Below, in pieces: positions 33,010-41,954 of a stretch of 64,000 nucleotides of DNA. A program made the translations under genes and the position numbers. Below the pieces are notes generated by a model. The model did not search any database. It worked only from the letters and a program-made list of their open reading frames with translations, and was not told the DNA's origin. The stretch's first letter is position 1. The number at the start of each line of letters is the position of its first letter. Origin of the DNA: Halalkalicoccus tibetensis (GTDB lineage Archaea > Halobacteriota > Halobacteria > Halobacteriales > Halalkalicoccaceae); the NCBI RefSeq assembly GCF_037996645.1, contig NZ_JBBMXV010000004.1, forward strand, positions 397,684-461,683. Reading direction: 5' to 3'.

Positions 33010-34260
33010 ATGGCCGAAACACGGATCACGTGGCCGCGGCGGACGGTCCTCGCGGCGCTCGGCGCCGCCGGAACGGGCTCAATCGTCGGGCAGGGATCGG
33101 TCGGTTCGACCGCCGACGAACCGTCCCGTTCGGAGGACTCGTTCGTCTCCCATGGGATCGAACGGATCGAGGACCTCTTCGAGCATCACCTCGAACTGGG
33201 GCTCCACCACGGGGCACAGCTGGCGGTCTACCGGGGCGACGAACTGGTGGTGGACCTCGCGGGCGGAACCCTCGGCCCCGAGCGGGAGGCCGTCACGCCC
33301 GACTCGCGCTTCCTGCTGTTCTCCTGTACGAAGCCGTACGCCGCCGCCTGTCTCCATCATCTGGCCGACCGCGGTCGGCTCGACTTCGACGACCGGGTGG
33401 TCGATCACTGGCCGGCGTTCGCTGCGGAGGGGACCGGGAAGGCATCGACCACCGTCCGCCACGTGCTCACCCACCAGGCCGGACTGCCCGAGACGCCAGC
33501 CGACGACCGACCGGAGATCTGGGACGACCCGGATTCCCTAGCCGGGAGCATGGAGGCGGTTGACCCCGAGTTCCCGCCCGGATCGACCGCCCAGTACCAC
33601 ACGCTCAGCTTCGGTTGGCTGACGGGCGAGCTCGTCCGTCAGGTCACCGGCCAACGGATCGACGAGTACGCCTGCGAGCACGTCTTCGAGCCCCTGGGAA
33701 TGGACCGGACCCACATCGGCCTCCCGGACGACGAGCCCCACGACGTCGCGACCCTGACCGGCTTCGACGCCTCGGACACGCTCGTCGAGACCGACGTGAG
33801 CATCGGCTCGACCAACCAGGAGGTGGCGGAGACCTTCAATCAAGAATCGATCCGGCGGAGCCTCGTCCCCGGCGCGAACGGCGTGGGCCCGGCGCGCGAG
33901 CTCGCCCGGTTCTACGCCTGCTACCTGAACGGCGGGGGGCTCGACGGCACCCGCCTGCTCGGGCCGGAAACGGTCGAGGAAGCGCCCAGCGTGCAGGTCG
34001 AGGTCGAACCCGACGAAACGGTGGGTTCGGGCCAGCGCTACGGGCTCGGTTTCCAGCTCGGCGGCGCCCTGCCGGATCGCCACGGGATCGGCGCCCCGCT
34101 CGCCAACTACGGGCACGCGGGGCTCGGGAGCAGCATCTCGTGGGCCGACCCCGAGGCCGACATCGCCTTCGCGTACGTGACCAACGGCATCCGCGACGAC
34201 TTCCAGAACAACGCGCGGATGGCCGTGATGGGCGAGACCGTCCGCCGGGAGCTCGCCTGA
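33010..34260 (+). CDS. Beta-lactamase/esterase family serine hydrolase (Tat substrate)
   Basis: A 416-residue class C beta-lactamase-like hydrolase. The N-terminus (WPRRTVLAALGAAGTGSIVG) is a Tat-like signal without a lipobox. The catalytic SxxK is SCTK in LLFSCTKPYAAAC near residue 105; the Tyr motif is YHTLSFGWLTGE, and the last motif is GHAGLGSS, standing for the KTG box. These features fit EstB-type esterases and penicillin-binding-protein-like hydrolases. The substrate is unknown; archaea lack murein, so peptides or esters are more likely. It starts 93 nt after the tRNA repeat array. Confidence 0.87.
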   Translation: MAETRITWPRRTVLAALGAAGTGSIVGQGSVGSTADEPSRSEDSFVSHGIERIEDLFEHHLELGLHHGAQLAVYRGDELVVDLAGGTLGPEREAVTPDSRFLLFSCTKPYAAACLHHLADRGRLDFDDRVVDHWPAFAAEGTGKASTTVRHVLTHQAGLPETPADDRPEIWDDPDSLAGSMEAVDPEFPPGSTAQYHTLSFGWLTGELVRQVTGQRIDEYACEHVFEPLGMDRTHIGLPDDEPHDVATLTGFDASDTLVETDVSIGSTNQEVAETFNQESIRRSLVPGANGVGPARELARFYACYLNGGGLDGTRLLGPETVEEAPSVQVEVEPDETVGSGQRYGLGFQLGGALPDRHGIGAPLANYGHAGLGSSISWADPEADIAFAYVTNGIRDDFQNNARMAVMGETVRRELA

Positions 34261-34277
34261 CCTACGGACACGGGCGC

Positions 34278-35585
34278 TCAGACGTAGCCCAACAGCGGCA
34301 TCGCGATCCCGACGACCCACCCCAGAAGGCCGACGCCGAGCAAGCCGCGACCCTCGGCGTCGACCCGGGTAGCGCCGGCCGCGACCAGCCCGAGCGCGAT
34401 CAGCAGCCCGAAGCGATGAAGCAGCAGCTCGATCGGCAGTGCGGTGACCCCCAGCCCGGCGAAGTCGAGCCCGAACGCCGTCCCGAGGCCGACGACCGTG
34501 AAGAGGAACGCCGGCTGTGGCTCCAGCGGCCGTCCGATCCAGCTCACGCCACGCTGTAGCCGCAGGAACCGGCTGGCCGCCTCCAGGGGCTGTGTCAGGA
34601 CGATCGTGAGGATCGGCAGCCCGGCCACCAGGATCGGGTAGAGGATCGGGACGAACGCCTGTGGCGTGATCCCGGAGACGGCGGCCTCCAGCACGAGCCC
34701 GGCGCTCCGGATCCCGAGGAACAGCCCCGCGAGCGCCCCCGCCAGGAGGAACCCCCGGACGTTCGCGAGTACCCACCCCAGAAGCCGCCGAGTCCCGCGC
34801 AGGACCGTCCGGGTCGTATCGCCGGCGCTCCCCCCGCCGAGTCCCAGGAGGCCGAACAGGACGACCGGGCCGACGGCCGCGAGCTCGATGACCGAGAGCC
34901 AGCCGTCGTTCCAGCCCCGCTCGACGCCGTGGTACTCGCGGCGGATCTCGTCGACGTAGGGCTGTTCGAGGAAGTCGGCCTCGAGGGTGTTCCGGGAGTC
35001 CTGGATGTCGGTCACCGTGTGGCGGAGGCTGAACCAGTCCCAGTACTCCTGGTGGGTCTGGATCGCGGTCCAGTCGTCGTTCGGCGGCGTGTACGCCCGG
35101 ATGTGGTGACGGCTGCCGAGATACGTGCCGGCGTGGAGCTGATAGCTCTCCTCGACCCATATCGCCCCGCCGCCCCGGGGCTCCGTATCCAAGTAGGTGT
35201 AGCGGGTCGATCCGTGGGCGTCGTCCCACTCGATCGTCCCCTCCTCCGCGGTCACCTCGTAGGCGTCGGCCTCGGCCTCCTCCTCCTCGGGGTCGGTCTC
35301 CTCCCATTCGAGCTCGGACTGATCGATCAACGCCTGCTGGACCCGCTCGTCGGGCCCGTGGATGATGACGTTGATCGCGAGCGTCCGCCCGTCGGTCGAG
35401 CGCTCGCGGCTCGTGTAGGGCCAGACATAGCTCCCCCCGTCCTCGGGCTGGACCAGCTGGTCACGGTCGAGGGTCTCGCCCTCGGCTGGGTCGTCCCCGA
35501 TCGGCACCCCGAGGAACCCGCCGGCTACCAGATAGCTGACGCCGAGAACGACGAGCCCGAGCAGAAGGAGCCGGCGACGTCTCAT
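34278..35585 (-). CDS. Membrane protein with extracytoplasmic N-terminal domain, unknown function
   Basis: A 435-residue protein. One N-terminal helix (LLLLGLVVLGVSYLVAGGFL) is followed by an acidic soluble part of about 190 residues with VWPYTSRERSTDGRTLAINV and an aromatic EYWDWFSLRHTVTD segment. Five or six further helices fill the C-terminal half, ending LLGWVVGIAMPLLGYV. The soluble part is presumably outside the cell. I do not recognise the family, though parts of the soluble domain recall LssY-type envelope proteins. It sits next to a pilin-like gene on the same strand, 91 nt downstream of it. Confidence 0.75.
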   Translation of the reverse strand: MRRRRLLLLGLVVLGVSYLVAGGFLGVPIGDDPAEGETLDRDQLVQPEDGGSYVWPYTSRERSTDGRTLAINVIIHGPDERVQQALIDQSELEWEETDPEEEEAEADAYEVTAEEGTIEWDDAHGSTRYTYLDTEPRGGGAIWVEESYQLHAGTYLGSRHHIRAYTPPNDDWTAIQTHQEYWDWFSLRHTVTDIQDSRNTLEADFLEQPYVDEIRREYHGVERGWNDGWLSVIELAAVGPVVLFGLLGLGGGSAGDTTRTVLRGTRRLLGWVLANVRGFLLAGALAGLFLGIRSAGLVLEAAVSGITPQAFVPILYPILVAGLPILTIVLTQPLEAASRFLRLQRGVSWIGRPLEPQPAFLFTVVGLGTAFGLDFAGLGVTALPIELLLHRFGLLIALGLVAAGATRVDAEGRGLLGVGLLGWVVGIAMPLLGYV

Positions 35586-35675
35586 CGATGGCTTCTAGGA
35601 CCGACCACGGTCCCATATCCCTTCCGTTGTCACCGTACCGCACCGAAGGGCTCCAGAGACGGCACGACGACCGGC

Positions 35676-36107
35676 TCAGACCTCGACCGGGACCGTCTCC
35701 GACAGCATCGTCGAGCTGCTCGAGTCGTGGCGGAGCTCGATCTCGTAGGCCGCCGGACCGTCGCCATCGAAGTCGGTGATGCCCGTCGCCAGCGACCGAC
35801 TCTCGCCGGCGCTCAGCTCGCCCGACAGCGACGCCCCGGTCGCGCTCCCGTCGACGATGACGCTGAAGTCCTCCAGATCGATCGTCTCGCCGCCGTCGTG
35901 ATGGAGCGTGACGGTCCCCTCGTCGTCGTCCTCCCCGGCCTCGGAGAACGACAGCTGTGCGTCCGGCGCGGTCCCGACGGTGATCGTAAAGACGCCGACG
36001 ACCGTCGCGAGGAGGACGGCGATCGCGACCATCATGCCGACCCCGATCATCGGCGAGACGCCCCGATCCGACCCGCCTTCCGACCCGCGAAACCGTGGCT
36101 CGTTCAT
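35676..36107 (-). CDS. Type IV pilin-like protein
   Basis: A 143-residue prepilin. After a short charged leader comes a PibD processing site, SDRGVSPMIGVG, cut before VSPMIG, then a hydrophobic helix MVAIAVLLATVVGVFTITVG that builds the filament core. The mature domain is beta-rich and acidic, with LHHDGGETIDLEDFSVIVDG and a C-terminal conserved-looking LSETVPVEV. This is the standard plan of haloarchaeal pilins. The gene is solitary, with a strong AT-rich promoter (36130-36170). The start at the ATG 36107 is preferred over the upstream TTG. Confidence 0.87.
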   Translation of the reverse strand: MNEPRFRGSEGGSDRGVSPMIGVGMMVAIAVLLATVVGVFTITVGTAPDAQLSFSEAGEDDDEGTVTLHHDGGETIDLEDFSVIVDGSATGASLSGELSAGESRSLATGITDFDGDGPAAYEIELRHDSSSSTMLSETVPVEV

Positions 36108-36184
36108 CAACCGGTATACGATGGCCAGTGCTATAAGTATTCATATATTTATATATCGACATTATTCGCGCCCGACACCGCTTC

Positions 36185-36502
36185 TCAGAGCAGCCCGCGG
36201 AGGAGGACGACGGCGGCGATCCCGGCACACAGCGCCGCGAGGATGCTCCCGGTGCGCCAGGTCACGAGCAACACGACGCCCGCGGCACCCCACTCGGCCG
36301 GGCCGCCGTCCGCGAGCTCCGGGCCCAGGATGGCGATCACGATCGCGCCCGGCAGGACCGACAGCCCGGCCTCGGCCCGCTCGCTCACTTCGATCCGGCT
36401 CAGCAGCCACAGCCCCCCGACCTTCGTGAGGGCGGTGACGAGGGCCATCGCGAGGATCACGCCGACGACGAGCGGGTCGAGCGAGAGCGCGCCCTCAGTC
36501 AT
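36185..36502 (-). CDS. azlD: AzlD-like branched-chain amino acid exporter subunit
   Basis: A 105-residue protein with four hydrophobic helices, the small partner of AzlC. VVGVILAMALVTALTKVGGL and GLSVLPGAIVIAILGPELAD are recognisable, the second resembling the AzlD core (VPPAVLAAIV-like). The pair exports branched-chain amino acids or their analogues. The start at 36502 overlaps the end of azlC by 8 nt. A shift in composition is not seen. Confidence 0.88.
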   Translation of the reverse strand: MTEGALSLDPLVVGVILAMALVTALTKVGGLWLLSRIEVSERAEAGLSVLPGAIVIAILGPELADGGPAEWGAAGVVLLVTWRTGSILAALCAGIAAVVLLRGLL

Positions 36503-37256
36503 GGCGGGCCACCTCGATGGCGGCCGCGGCGAACCCCCCGACCAGAATGTACCACTGGCCCGGAACCAGGTGGGCGGTCACCAGCGCCGTCCCGAGCGCG
36601 ACGCCCCACGGGACGAGCGTCGCGGCTCCCTCCCAGAGCTCGACCGCGAGCGCGACGAAGACGGCCGCGAGGACGAAGTCGATCCCATAGGAGGCGGGAT
36701 CGCCGATGGCGCCGCCCGCGAGCGTCCCGAGGACCGTCGACCCGACCCAGAACGTCCAGACGGCGATGCCGCTGCCCAGCAGGAACGCCCCCCGCCCGCT
36801 GCCGGACCGGAGGTCGCGCATCGTCAGCGCCCAGTTCTCGTCGGCCATCAGGAACAGGCTCCCGTAGGCCTGCTTCGCCGAGAGCTGGCCGAACCATGGC
36901 TGCAGCGCCGCCCCCATCAGCGAGTAGCGCAGGTTGATCGCCGCGGTCGCGAGCAGGATCGTCGCGACCGGGATCGGCTCGGCCCACAGCTCGACCGCGA
37001 CGATCTGCGAGGCGCCGGCGATCACCGTCGCGCTCATCAGCGCCGCCTCCGCGGCGCTCAGTCCGACCTGGTCGGCGAGGACGCCGAACGCGATCCCGTA
37101 GCCGGCGACGCCGAAGGCGATCGGGATCGTCGTGAGGAACCCCGCCCGGACGCCCCGCCGACTGAAGGAGACCGACTCGCCGTCGGGACCGTCGTCTCCC
37201 GGCCCGTCCGCCGTCGCTTCTCGATCCGCCCGCTCGTCCGCCTCGTTTCCTCTCAC
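36495..37256 (-). CDS. azlC: AzlC family branched-chain amino acid exporter subunit
   Basis: A 253-residue membrane protein. GFLTTIPIAFGVAGYGIAFG opens the family; SATVIAGASQIVAVELW and AAINLRYSLMGAALQPWF are the conserved signature blocks, and MADENWALTMR is the usual DE(x)-containing loop. The N-terminal 28 residues are charged. The start is a GTG at 37254-37256, with no ATG in the frame before the first helix. It is 95 nt after dhaM on the same strand, so it may be partly read through from the PTS operon. Confidence 0.9.
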   Translation of the reverse strand: MRGNEADERADREATADGPGDDGPDGESVSFSRRGVRAGFLTTIPIAFGVAGYGIAFGVLADQVGLSAAEAALMSATVIAGASQIVAVELWAEPIPVATILLATAAINLRYSLMGAALQPWFGQLSAKQAYGSLFLMADENWALTMRDLRSGSGRGAFLLGSGIAVWTFWVGSTVLGTLAGGAIGDPASYGIDFVLAAVFVALAVELWEGAATLVPWGVALGTALVTAHLVPGQWYILVGGFAAAAIEVARHD

Positions 37257-37351
37257 GCGTGGCTCCGTCTGTTCGTGCTCGACGAACGCACCAGGCGCCT
37301 AAAGCGATCCCGGAATCGATCCGGTGGGACGGGACCCGCCCCGCCCTCGGC

Positions 37352-37735
37352 TCACGTCTTGTCCATGTAGCGGGCATCCTCGGCGGCCTCCCGGACCGAC
37401 TCGAGGGTGGCCTTCGTGCCCGTCGCGCTCACGGCGGCGTTGAGCGCCCCCTCGACCAGGGGTGCGTCGGCGATCACCGCCTCGACGTCGCTTTCCTCGA
37501 GGGCCATCTCGGCGTTCATCACCGCGCTGCCCAGATCCGCGAGCACGACCACTCCATCGGTTCCCTCGCCCGCGGCCTCGACGGCCTCGCCGATCCGGTC
37601 GACGCTCGTCCCGATCCGGCCGTCCTCGATGCCGCCCGCGGCGATCACGGTGGCGTCGCTCGCCATGTCCGTCGCGACTTCGACGACCCCCTCCGCGAGG
37701 GTCTCGCTGTGGGAGACGACGACGATCCCGATCAT
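37352..37735 (-). CDS. dhaM: PTS-dependent dihydroxyacetone kinase subunit DhaM
   Basis: A 127-residue EIIA-Man-like phosphocarrier. His9 in VVVSHS is the phosphorylated residue, and GVVVLADLGSAVMNAEMALE is the dimer/active-site signature of DhaM. It takes phosphate from HPr and passes it to ADP bound in DhaL. Only the EIIA-like domain is present, unlike E. coli DhaM, which carries fused HPr and EI-like parts, so it depends on the HPr of the same operon. It overlaps dhaL by ATGA. Confidence 0.93.
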   Translation of the reverse strand: MIGIVVVSHSETLAEGVVEVATDMASDATVIAAGGIEDGRIGTSVDRIGEAVEAAGEGTDGVVVLADLGSAVMNAEMALEESDVEAVIADAPLVEGALNAAVSATGTKATLESVREAAEDARYMDKT

Positions 37736-38457
37736 TTCGCCCCCTCCCCATCCTCGCCTTCATCCCCTTCCTCGCCCTCGACCCGCAGCTCGGCGTCGGT
37801 CTCGCCCTCGAGGTACTCGCTCGCGACCCCGAGCAGCTCCTCGAGCATGTAGAGCGTGCTGGTCGCGCCCGGGTCGGGATGGCCCACGGAGCGCCAGCCC
37901 AGATACGACGCCCGGCCCTTGTTCGCGCGGATCGCCGTCGTGAACTCGACCCCCCGCTCGGCGGCGTCGACGGCCCTCGAGAGGGCGGTCAGCGGCGCGA
38001 CCTCGTCCTCCTCGATCGCGCGCTTGTAGGTGTGGACCGCCGGCGTCAGCGCGTCGACCATCGTCTTGTCGCCCACGGACGCCCCGCCGCGATCCTTCGT
38101 CTTCTCGAGGTACGACTCGGCGAACGCCACCGACGATTCGGCGTCGATCCCGCCCTCGAACGCGGTGCTCGCGTGGGCGAGCGACCCGCCGTAGAGCGGC
38201 CCCGAGGCCCCGCCGACCTTCGAGACCAGTGCCATCCCCACGCCCTTGACGAACTCGTCGGGCGCGGCCTCGGGGTCGGCCCCCTCTAGAGCCGCCTGGA
38301 ACCCTCGGTCGAGGTTCGCGCCGTGGTCGGCGTCACCGATCGCCGAGTCGAGGTCGGTGAGATGGCCCTTCTCCGCTTCGACCCGTTCCGCGACGGCCTC
38401 CAGGGCCGCCATCAGCGCCTCGCGTTGGGTGTCCTCGTTCATTCGTGTCTCACCCAT
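37732..38457 (-). CDS. dhaL: Dihydroxyacetone kinase ADP-binding subunit DhaL
   Basis: A 241-residue all-helical subunit that holds the ADP/ATP cofactor. The Mg-ADP Asp cluster is in TDLDSAIGDADHGANLDRG; VSKVGGASGPLYGG and DKTMVDALTPA are family signatures. ARANKGRASYLGWRS-like (here AIRANKGRASYLGWRSVGH) and DPGATST complete the fold. An acidic tail of about 25 residues follows. An alternative GTG start at 38463 would overlap the dhaK stop (GTGA), and an ATG at 38442 is also possible. Confidence 0.93.
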   Translation of the reverse strand: MGETRMNEDTQREALMAALEAVAERVEAEKGHLTDLDSAIGDADHGANLDRGFQAALEGADPEAAPDEFVKGVGMALVSKVGGASGPLYGGSLAHASTAFEGGIDAESSVAFAESYLEKTKDRGGASVGDKTMVDALTPAVHTYKRAIEEDEVAPLTALSRAVDAAERGVEFTTAIRANKGRASYLGWRSVGHPDPGATSTLYMLEELLGVASEYLEGETDAELRVEGEEGDEGEDGEGAK

Positions 38458-38459
38458 CG

Positions 38460-39464
38460 TCACTCCCGCACCGTCAGTGCCGGGGTGTCGGCAGGCGCTC
38501 CGAGCAGCTCCTTGAACTCCGCGTCGAGTTCGAGCACGGTGATCGAACAGCCCGCCATGTCGAGCGAGGTCATGTAGTCGCTGATCCAGCCGTCCCAGAC
38601 CTCGATCTCCCGTTCGGAGAGCAGCTCCTGGAGCCGGCGGTTGACGACGTACAGCTCCATCAGCGGCGTCGCGCCCATCCCGTTGACGATCGTCATCACC
38701 TCCGCACCCTCCTCGAGCGCGAGATCGTCGAGCACCCGCTCGGTCAGGTGGTCGGTGATCGCGTCGGCGCTCATCACGTCCACTCGCTCGACGCCGGGCT
38801 CGCCGTGGATGCCGATCCCGAGCTCGATCTCGTCGTCGTCCAGGTCGAACGTCGGCTCGCCCTTCTCGGGGGTGGTGCAGGAGGTCAGCGCGGTCCCCAT
38901 CGTGGCGACCCGCTCGACGGTCTTCTCGGCGAGGCGTTTGACCTCCGCGAGGTCGTCGCCGCGGGCGGCGGCCGCACCCGCGACCTTGTGAACGAGGATC
39001 GTCCCGCAGACGCCCCGCCGGCCCGACGTGTACAGCGAGTCCTCGACGGCGACGTCGTCGTCGACGACGACGTGATCGATCTCGGTGTCCCCTTCCATCT
39101 CCGCGAACTCGATCGCCGTCTCGAAGTTCATCACGTCGCCCTCGTAGTTCTTCACGACACAGAGCACGCCCTCGCCGCCGTCGCAGGCGTCGATCATCCC
39201 CTGGAGTTGGTCGGCGGTCGGCGAGGTGAACACCTCGCCCGCGGCCGCGCCGTCGAGCATCCCCGCGCCCAGGTAGCCCGCGTGGGTCGGCTCGTGGCCG
39301 CTACCACCACCGGAAACGATCCCGACCTTCCCGTCGACCGGCGCGTCGGCCCGAGTGAGTACGTTCGTCCCCTCCAGCCGGCGGACGTACTCGGGGTGGG
39401 CCATGACCATGCCATCGAGCATCTCGTCGACGACGTCGCCGGGCTCGTTGATCAGCTTCTTCAT
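38460..39464 (-). CDS. dhaK: Dihydroxyacetone kinase substrate-binding subunit DhaK
   Basis: A 334-residue subunit that binds dihydroxyacetone covalently at His220 (GIGIHGEPG). His57 in GSGHEPTHAG and Asp110 in YEGDVMNF complete the active site. The product, DHAP, enters glycolysis. The ATG at 39464 (MKKLINEPGD) is the family start. It follows the IIB gene by 65 nt, with dhaL and dhaM overlapping downstream. Dihydroxyacetone use is known in several haloarchaea. Confidence 0.95.
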   Translation of the reverse strand: MKKLINEPGDVVDEMLDGMVMAHPEYVRRLEGTNVLTRADAPVDGKVGIVSGGGSGHEPTHAGYLGAGMLDGAAAGEVFTSPTADQLQGMIDACDGGEGVLCVVKNYEGDVMNFETAIEFAEMEGDTEIDHVVVDDDVAVEDSLYTSGRRGVCGTILVHKVAGAAAARGDDLAEVKRLAEKTVERVATMGTALTSCTTPEKGEPTFDLDDDEIELGIGIHGEPGVERVDVMSADAITDHLTERVLDDLALEEGAEVMTIVNGMGATPLMELYVVNRRLQELLSEREIEVWDGWISDYMTSLDMAGCSITVLELDAEFKELLGAPADTPALTVRE

Positions 39465-39529
39465 GTGTGTACCCGTACCATTCGCCGAGCCGAGCATAAA
39501 CGTTGGTTCGCCCGCTCCCCTTCGAGGGG

Positions 39530-39994
39530 TCAGGAGAAGAGGCGCTTCAGTCGCCTGAACAGCCCCTTCTCGGGGTCGCCGCCGCGCTTCTTCGGCCCGT
39601 CGTCGTCGGTGGCCGGGCCCGCATCGTCGCCGTCGCCGGCGGTGGTCGTATCGGCCTCGGCAGCTCCCGACGCGGCCGTTTCGGCCGATCCGCCGGCCTT
39701 CTCGACGGCCTGCTCGATCAGCGCCTCGGCGTCGTTGACCGCGTCCTTCACGGTGCCCTTGACGAGGGGTACCCCCTCGAAGCGGTCGCGGTTCACCGAG
39801 GTGTCGGCCGCGACGATGACGGCGTCGGCCTCGTCGATCTCCGCGGCGGTGAGCTCGTCCTCGGCGCCCATCGCGCCCTGGATCTCGACGCGGATCTCGT
39901 GGCCGAGCTTCTCGGCGGTCTGTTCGAGGTTCTCCGCGGCCATCTGGCTGTGTGCGATACCCGTCGGACAGGACGTGATCGCTACGAGTTTCAT
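39530..39994 (-). CDS. ptfA: Fructose PTS IIB component with basic C-terminal tail
   Basis: A 154-residue protein. Residues 1-100 are a IIB-Fru domain: MKLVAITSCPTGIAHSQMAA, with the phosphorylated Cys9, and the DADAVIVAADTSVN strand (here EADAVIVAADTSVN). It passes phosphate from IIA to fructose in IIC. Residues about 103-136 are a low-complexity Ala/Asp/Thr linker, and the last 20 are basic and amphipathic (GLFRRLKRLFS), which is odd in an acidic proteome and could hold the protein at the membrane near IIC. It overlaps ptsI by ATGA. In bacteria IIB is usually fused to IIC; here it is split off and placed after ptsI. Confidence 0.9.
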   Translation of the reverse strand: MKLVAITSCPTGIAHSQMAAENLEQTAEKLGHEIRVEIQGAMGAEDELTAAEIDEADAVIVAADTSVNRDRFEGVPLVKGTVKDAVNDAEALIEQAVEKAGGSAETAASGAAEADTTTAGDGDDAGPATDDDGPKKRGGDPEKGLFRRLKRLFS

Positions 39995-41670
39995 TGGTCT
40001 ATGGTCTCCGTGATCTCGTTTCGCGTCGATGCATCGAGCGCCCGCGAGGCCACCCGATCGGCCGCGTCGGTCTCGCAGTCGACGATCCGCCCCTTCACCG
40101 CGGGGATCGTCACGGCGCTCATGCTGAGTTCGTCGAGCCCGAGCCCGACGAGCAGCTCCGTGTAGTCGGGGTCGCCCGCCATCTCGCCACACATCCCGAT
40201 CCAGGCGTCGTTCGCGTGGGCGGCCTCGACGCTCCGGGCGATCGCGCGCAGCACGGGCGGGTGCAGCGGGTCGTGCAGGTCGGCCACGCGCTCGTCGTCG
40301 CGCGCGGCGGCCATCACGTACTGCGCGAGGTCGTTGGTGCCGATGCTGAGGAAGTCCACGCGCGCGGCCAGCTCCTCGGCGAGGAACACCGCGCCGGGCG
40401 TCTCGACCATCACGCCGAGCTCCGGGATCGCGTGCTTGACGCCCTCGCTCTCGAGGTCGGCGGCGACCCGCTCGACGGCCGCCAGCGCTCCTTCGAGCTC
40501 CTCGACGGTCGAGACCAGCGGGAACATCACCGCGAGCCGGCCCTCGCCCGCTGCGGCGCGAAGCAGCGCGCGCAGCTGGGTCTCGAACAGCTCCCGGTCG
40601 GGTCCCAGCGACCGGCGGATCCCCCGCTCGCCGAGGAACGGGTTCTCGCTTTCCGGCAGGTCGAGGTAGGGGATCGGCTTGTCACCGCCGACGTCGAGGG
40701 TGCGCACGACGACCCGCCCGTCGGGAAACGCCGAGAGCGCCTCCCGATACGTCTCGTACTGCTCGTCCTCGTCGGGCGGCGACTCCCGATCCAGAAAGAG
40801 GAACTCGGTACGGAACAGCCCGATCCCGTCGGCACCCTGCTCGACGGCGCCCTCCAGCTCGGCGAGCGTTCCGAGGTTCGCCGCGACCTCGATCTCCCGG
40901 CCGTCGGCCGTCTCCACGGGCTCGCTTCTGGTCTCGACCTCGCGGGCTGCCGTCGCGCGTTCGCGGGCTCCGGCATCGGGTTCGACGATCACCTCGCCGG
41001 CCTCGCCGTCGACGACGACCTCGTTGCCCTCCTCGATCCCTTTCAGTTCCTCGCCCACGCCGACGACCGCCGGCAGGCCGAGCGAGCGCGCGAAGATCGC
41101 GGCGTGCGAGGTCCGCCCGCCGAGGGCGGTCGCGAAGCCCGCGACCCGCTCGGGGTCGAGCTTCGCGGTGTCGCTGGGGGTGAGGCGCTCGGCTACTACT
41201 ACTGAGCCCTCGGGCAGGTCGGCGAGGTCAGTCCCCGCCGACCCGCTCAACACCCGGACGAGCCGGTCGCGGACGTCCCGAAGGTCGTCCGCCCGCTCGG
41301 CCATCCGCCCCTCCATCCCCTCGAACTGCTCGATGGAGTCGGCGAACGCCTCGTGGACGGCGTGTTCGGCGGGCAGCCCCTCGCCGATCGCGCTCTCGAC
41401 GCCGTCCGCGATCTGCGGGTCGTTGAGGAACTGGACGTGCGCGCCGAACACCTCGGCCTCCTCCTCGCCGACCCGCTCGCGGGCGCGTTCGCGCTCCGAT
41501 TCGAGGTCGGCCTCGGCCGTCTCGCGGGCCGACTCGAAGCGCTCGCGCTCGGCGTCGGGGTCGACCTCGGAGGGTTCGGGCGGGTCGTCCAGCTCCACCG
41601 TCTCGGCGTACCATACCACTTCCCCGAGCCCCGTGAGCGGCGTGACGCCGGTGCCGGTGTAGGTCCGCAT
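39991..41670 (-). CDS. ptsI: PTS enzyme I (phosphoenolpyruvate-protein phosphotransferase)
   Basis: A 559-residue enzyme I that autophosphorylates from PEP and charges HPr. The active His lies in GGRTSHAAIFARS. The PEP-binding barrel holds RTLDVGGDKPIPYL, FRTEFLFLDR, FLSIGTNDLAQYV and a catalytic Cys in WIGMCGEMAGDP. The length is near the bacterial norm (about 570). It lies 2 nt downstream of ptsH. It must serve both the fructose PTS and DhaM, as no second enzyme I is seen here. Confidence 0.96.
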   Translation of the reverse strand: MRTYTGTGVTPLTGLGEVVWYAETVELDDPPEPSEVDPDAERERFESARETAEADLESERERARERVGEEEAEVFGAHVQFLNDPQIADGVESAIGEGLPAEHAVHEAFADSIEQFEGMEGRMAERADDLRDVRDRLVRVLSGSAGTDLADLPEGSVVVAERLTPSDTAKLDPERVAGFATALGGRTSHAAIFARSLGLPAVVGVGEELKGIEEGNEVVVDGEAGEVIVEPDAGARERATAAREVETRSEPVETADGREIEVAANLGTLAELEGAVEQGADGIGLFRTEFLFLDRESPPDEDEQYETYREALSAFPDGRVVVRTLDVGGDKPIPYLDLPESENPFLGERGIRRSLGPDRELFETQLRALLRAAAGEGRLAVMFPLVSTVEELEGALAAVERVAADLESEGVKHAIPELGVMVETPGAVFLAEELAARVDFLSIGTNDLAQYVMAAARDDERVADLHDPLHPPVLRAIARSVEAAHANDAWIGMCGEMAGDPDYTELLVGLGLDELSMSAVTIPAVKGRIVDCETDAADRVASRALDASTRNEITETIDQ

Positions 41671-41672
41671 GG

Positions 41673-41954
41673 CTACTCCCCGTCGCCCTCCTCCGGCGTC
41701 GAGAGCACCTCCTCGAGCGCGTCGAGGGCCGCCTCCGCGTCCTCGCCCTCCGCGCTCAGCCGGACCTCCTCGCCGCCCTTGACGCCGAGGCTCGTCACCG
41801 CGATCATGCTGCTCGCGGCGACCCCCTCGCCCTCCCCGTCCTCGACGGGCGCGACGGTGACCTCGGCGTCGTACTCGTTGGCGGTCTCGACGAACTTCGC
41901 CGCCGGGCGGGCGTGCAGCCCCGCCTCGGGGACGATCTCGACGACGCGCTCCAT
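41673..41954 (-). CDS. ptsH: PTS phosphocarrier HPr
   Basis: A 93-residue HPr. The phosphorylated His is His14 in AGLHARPAAKFV. Around the bacterial regulatory Ser46 it has AASSMIAVTSLGV, so Ser48/Ser49 are present, but no HPr kinase is visible nearby. It has a short acidic C-terminal tail. It overlaps the IIA gene by ATGA and is followed by ptsI after 2 nt. Confidence 0.95.
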   Translation of the reverse strand: MERVVEIVPEAGLHARPAAKFVETANEYDAEVTVAPVEDGEGEGVAASSMIAVTSLGVKGGEEVRLSAEGEDAEAALDALEEVLSTPEEGDGE

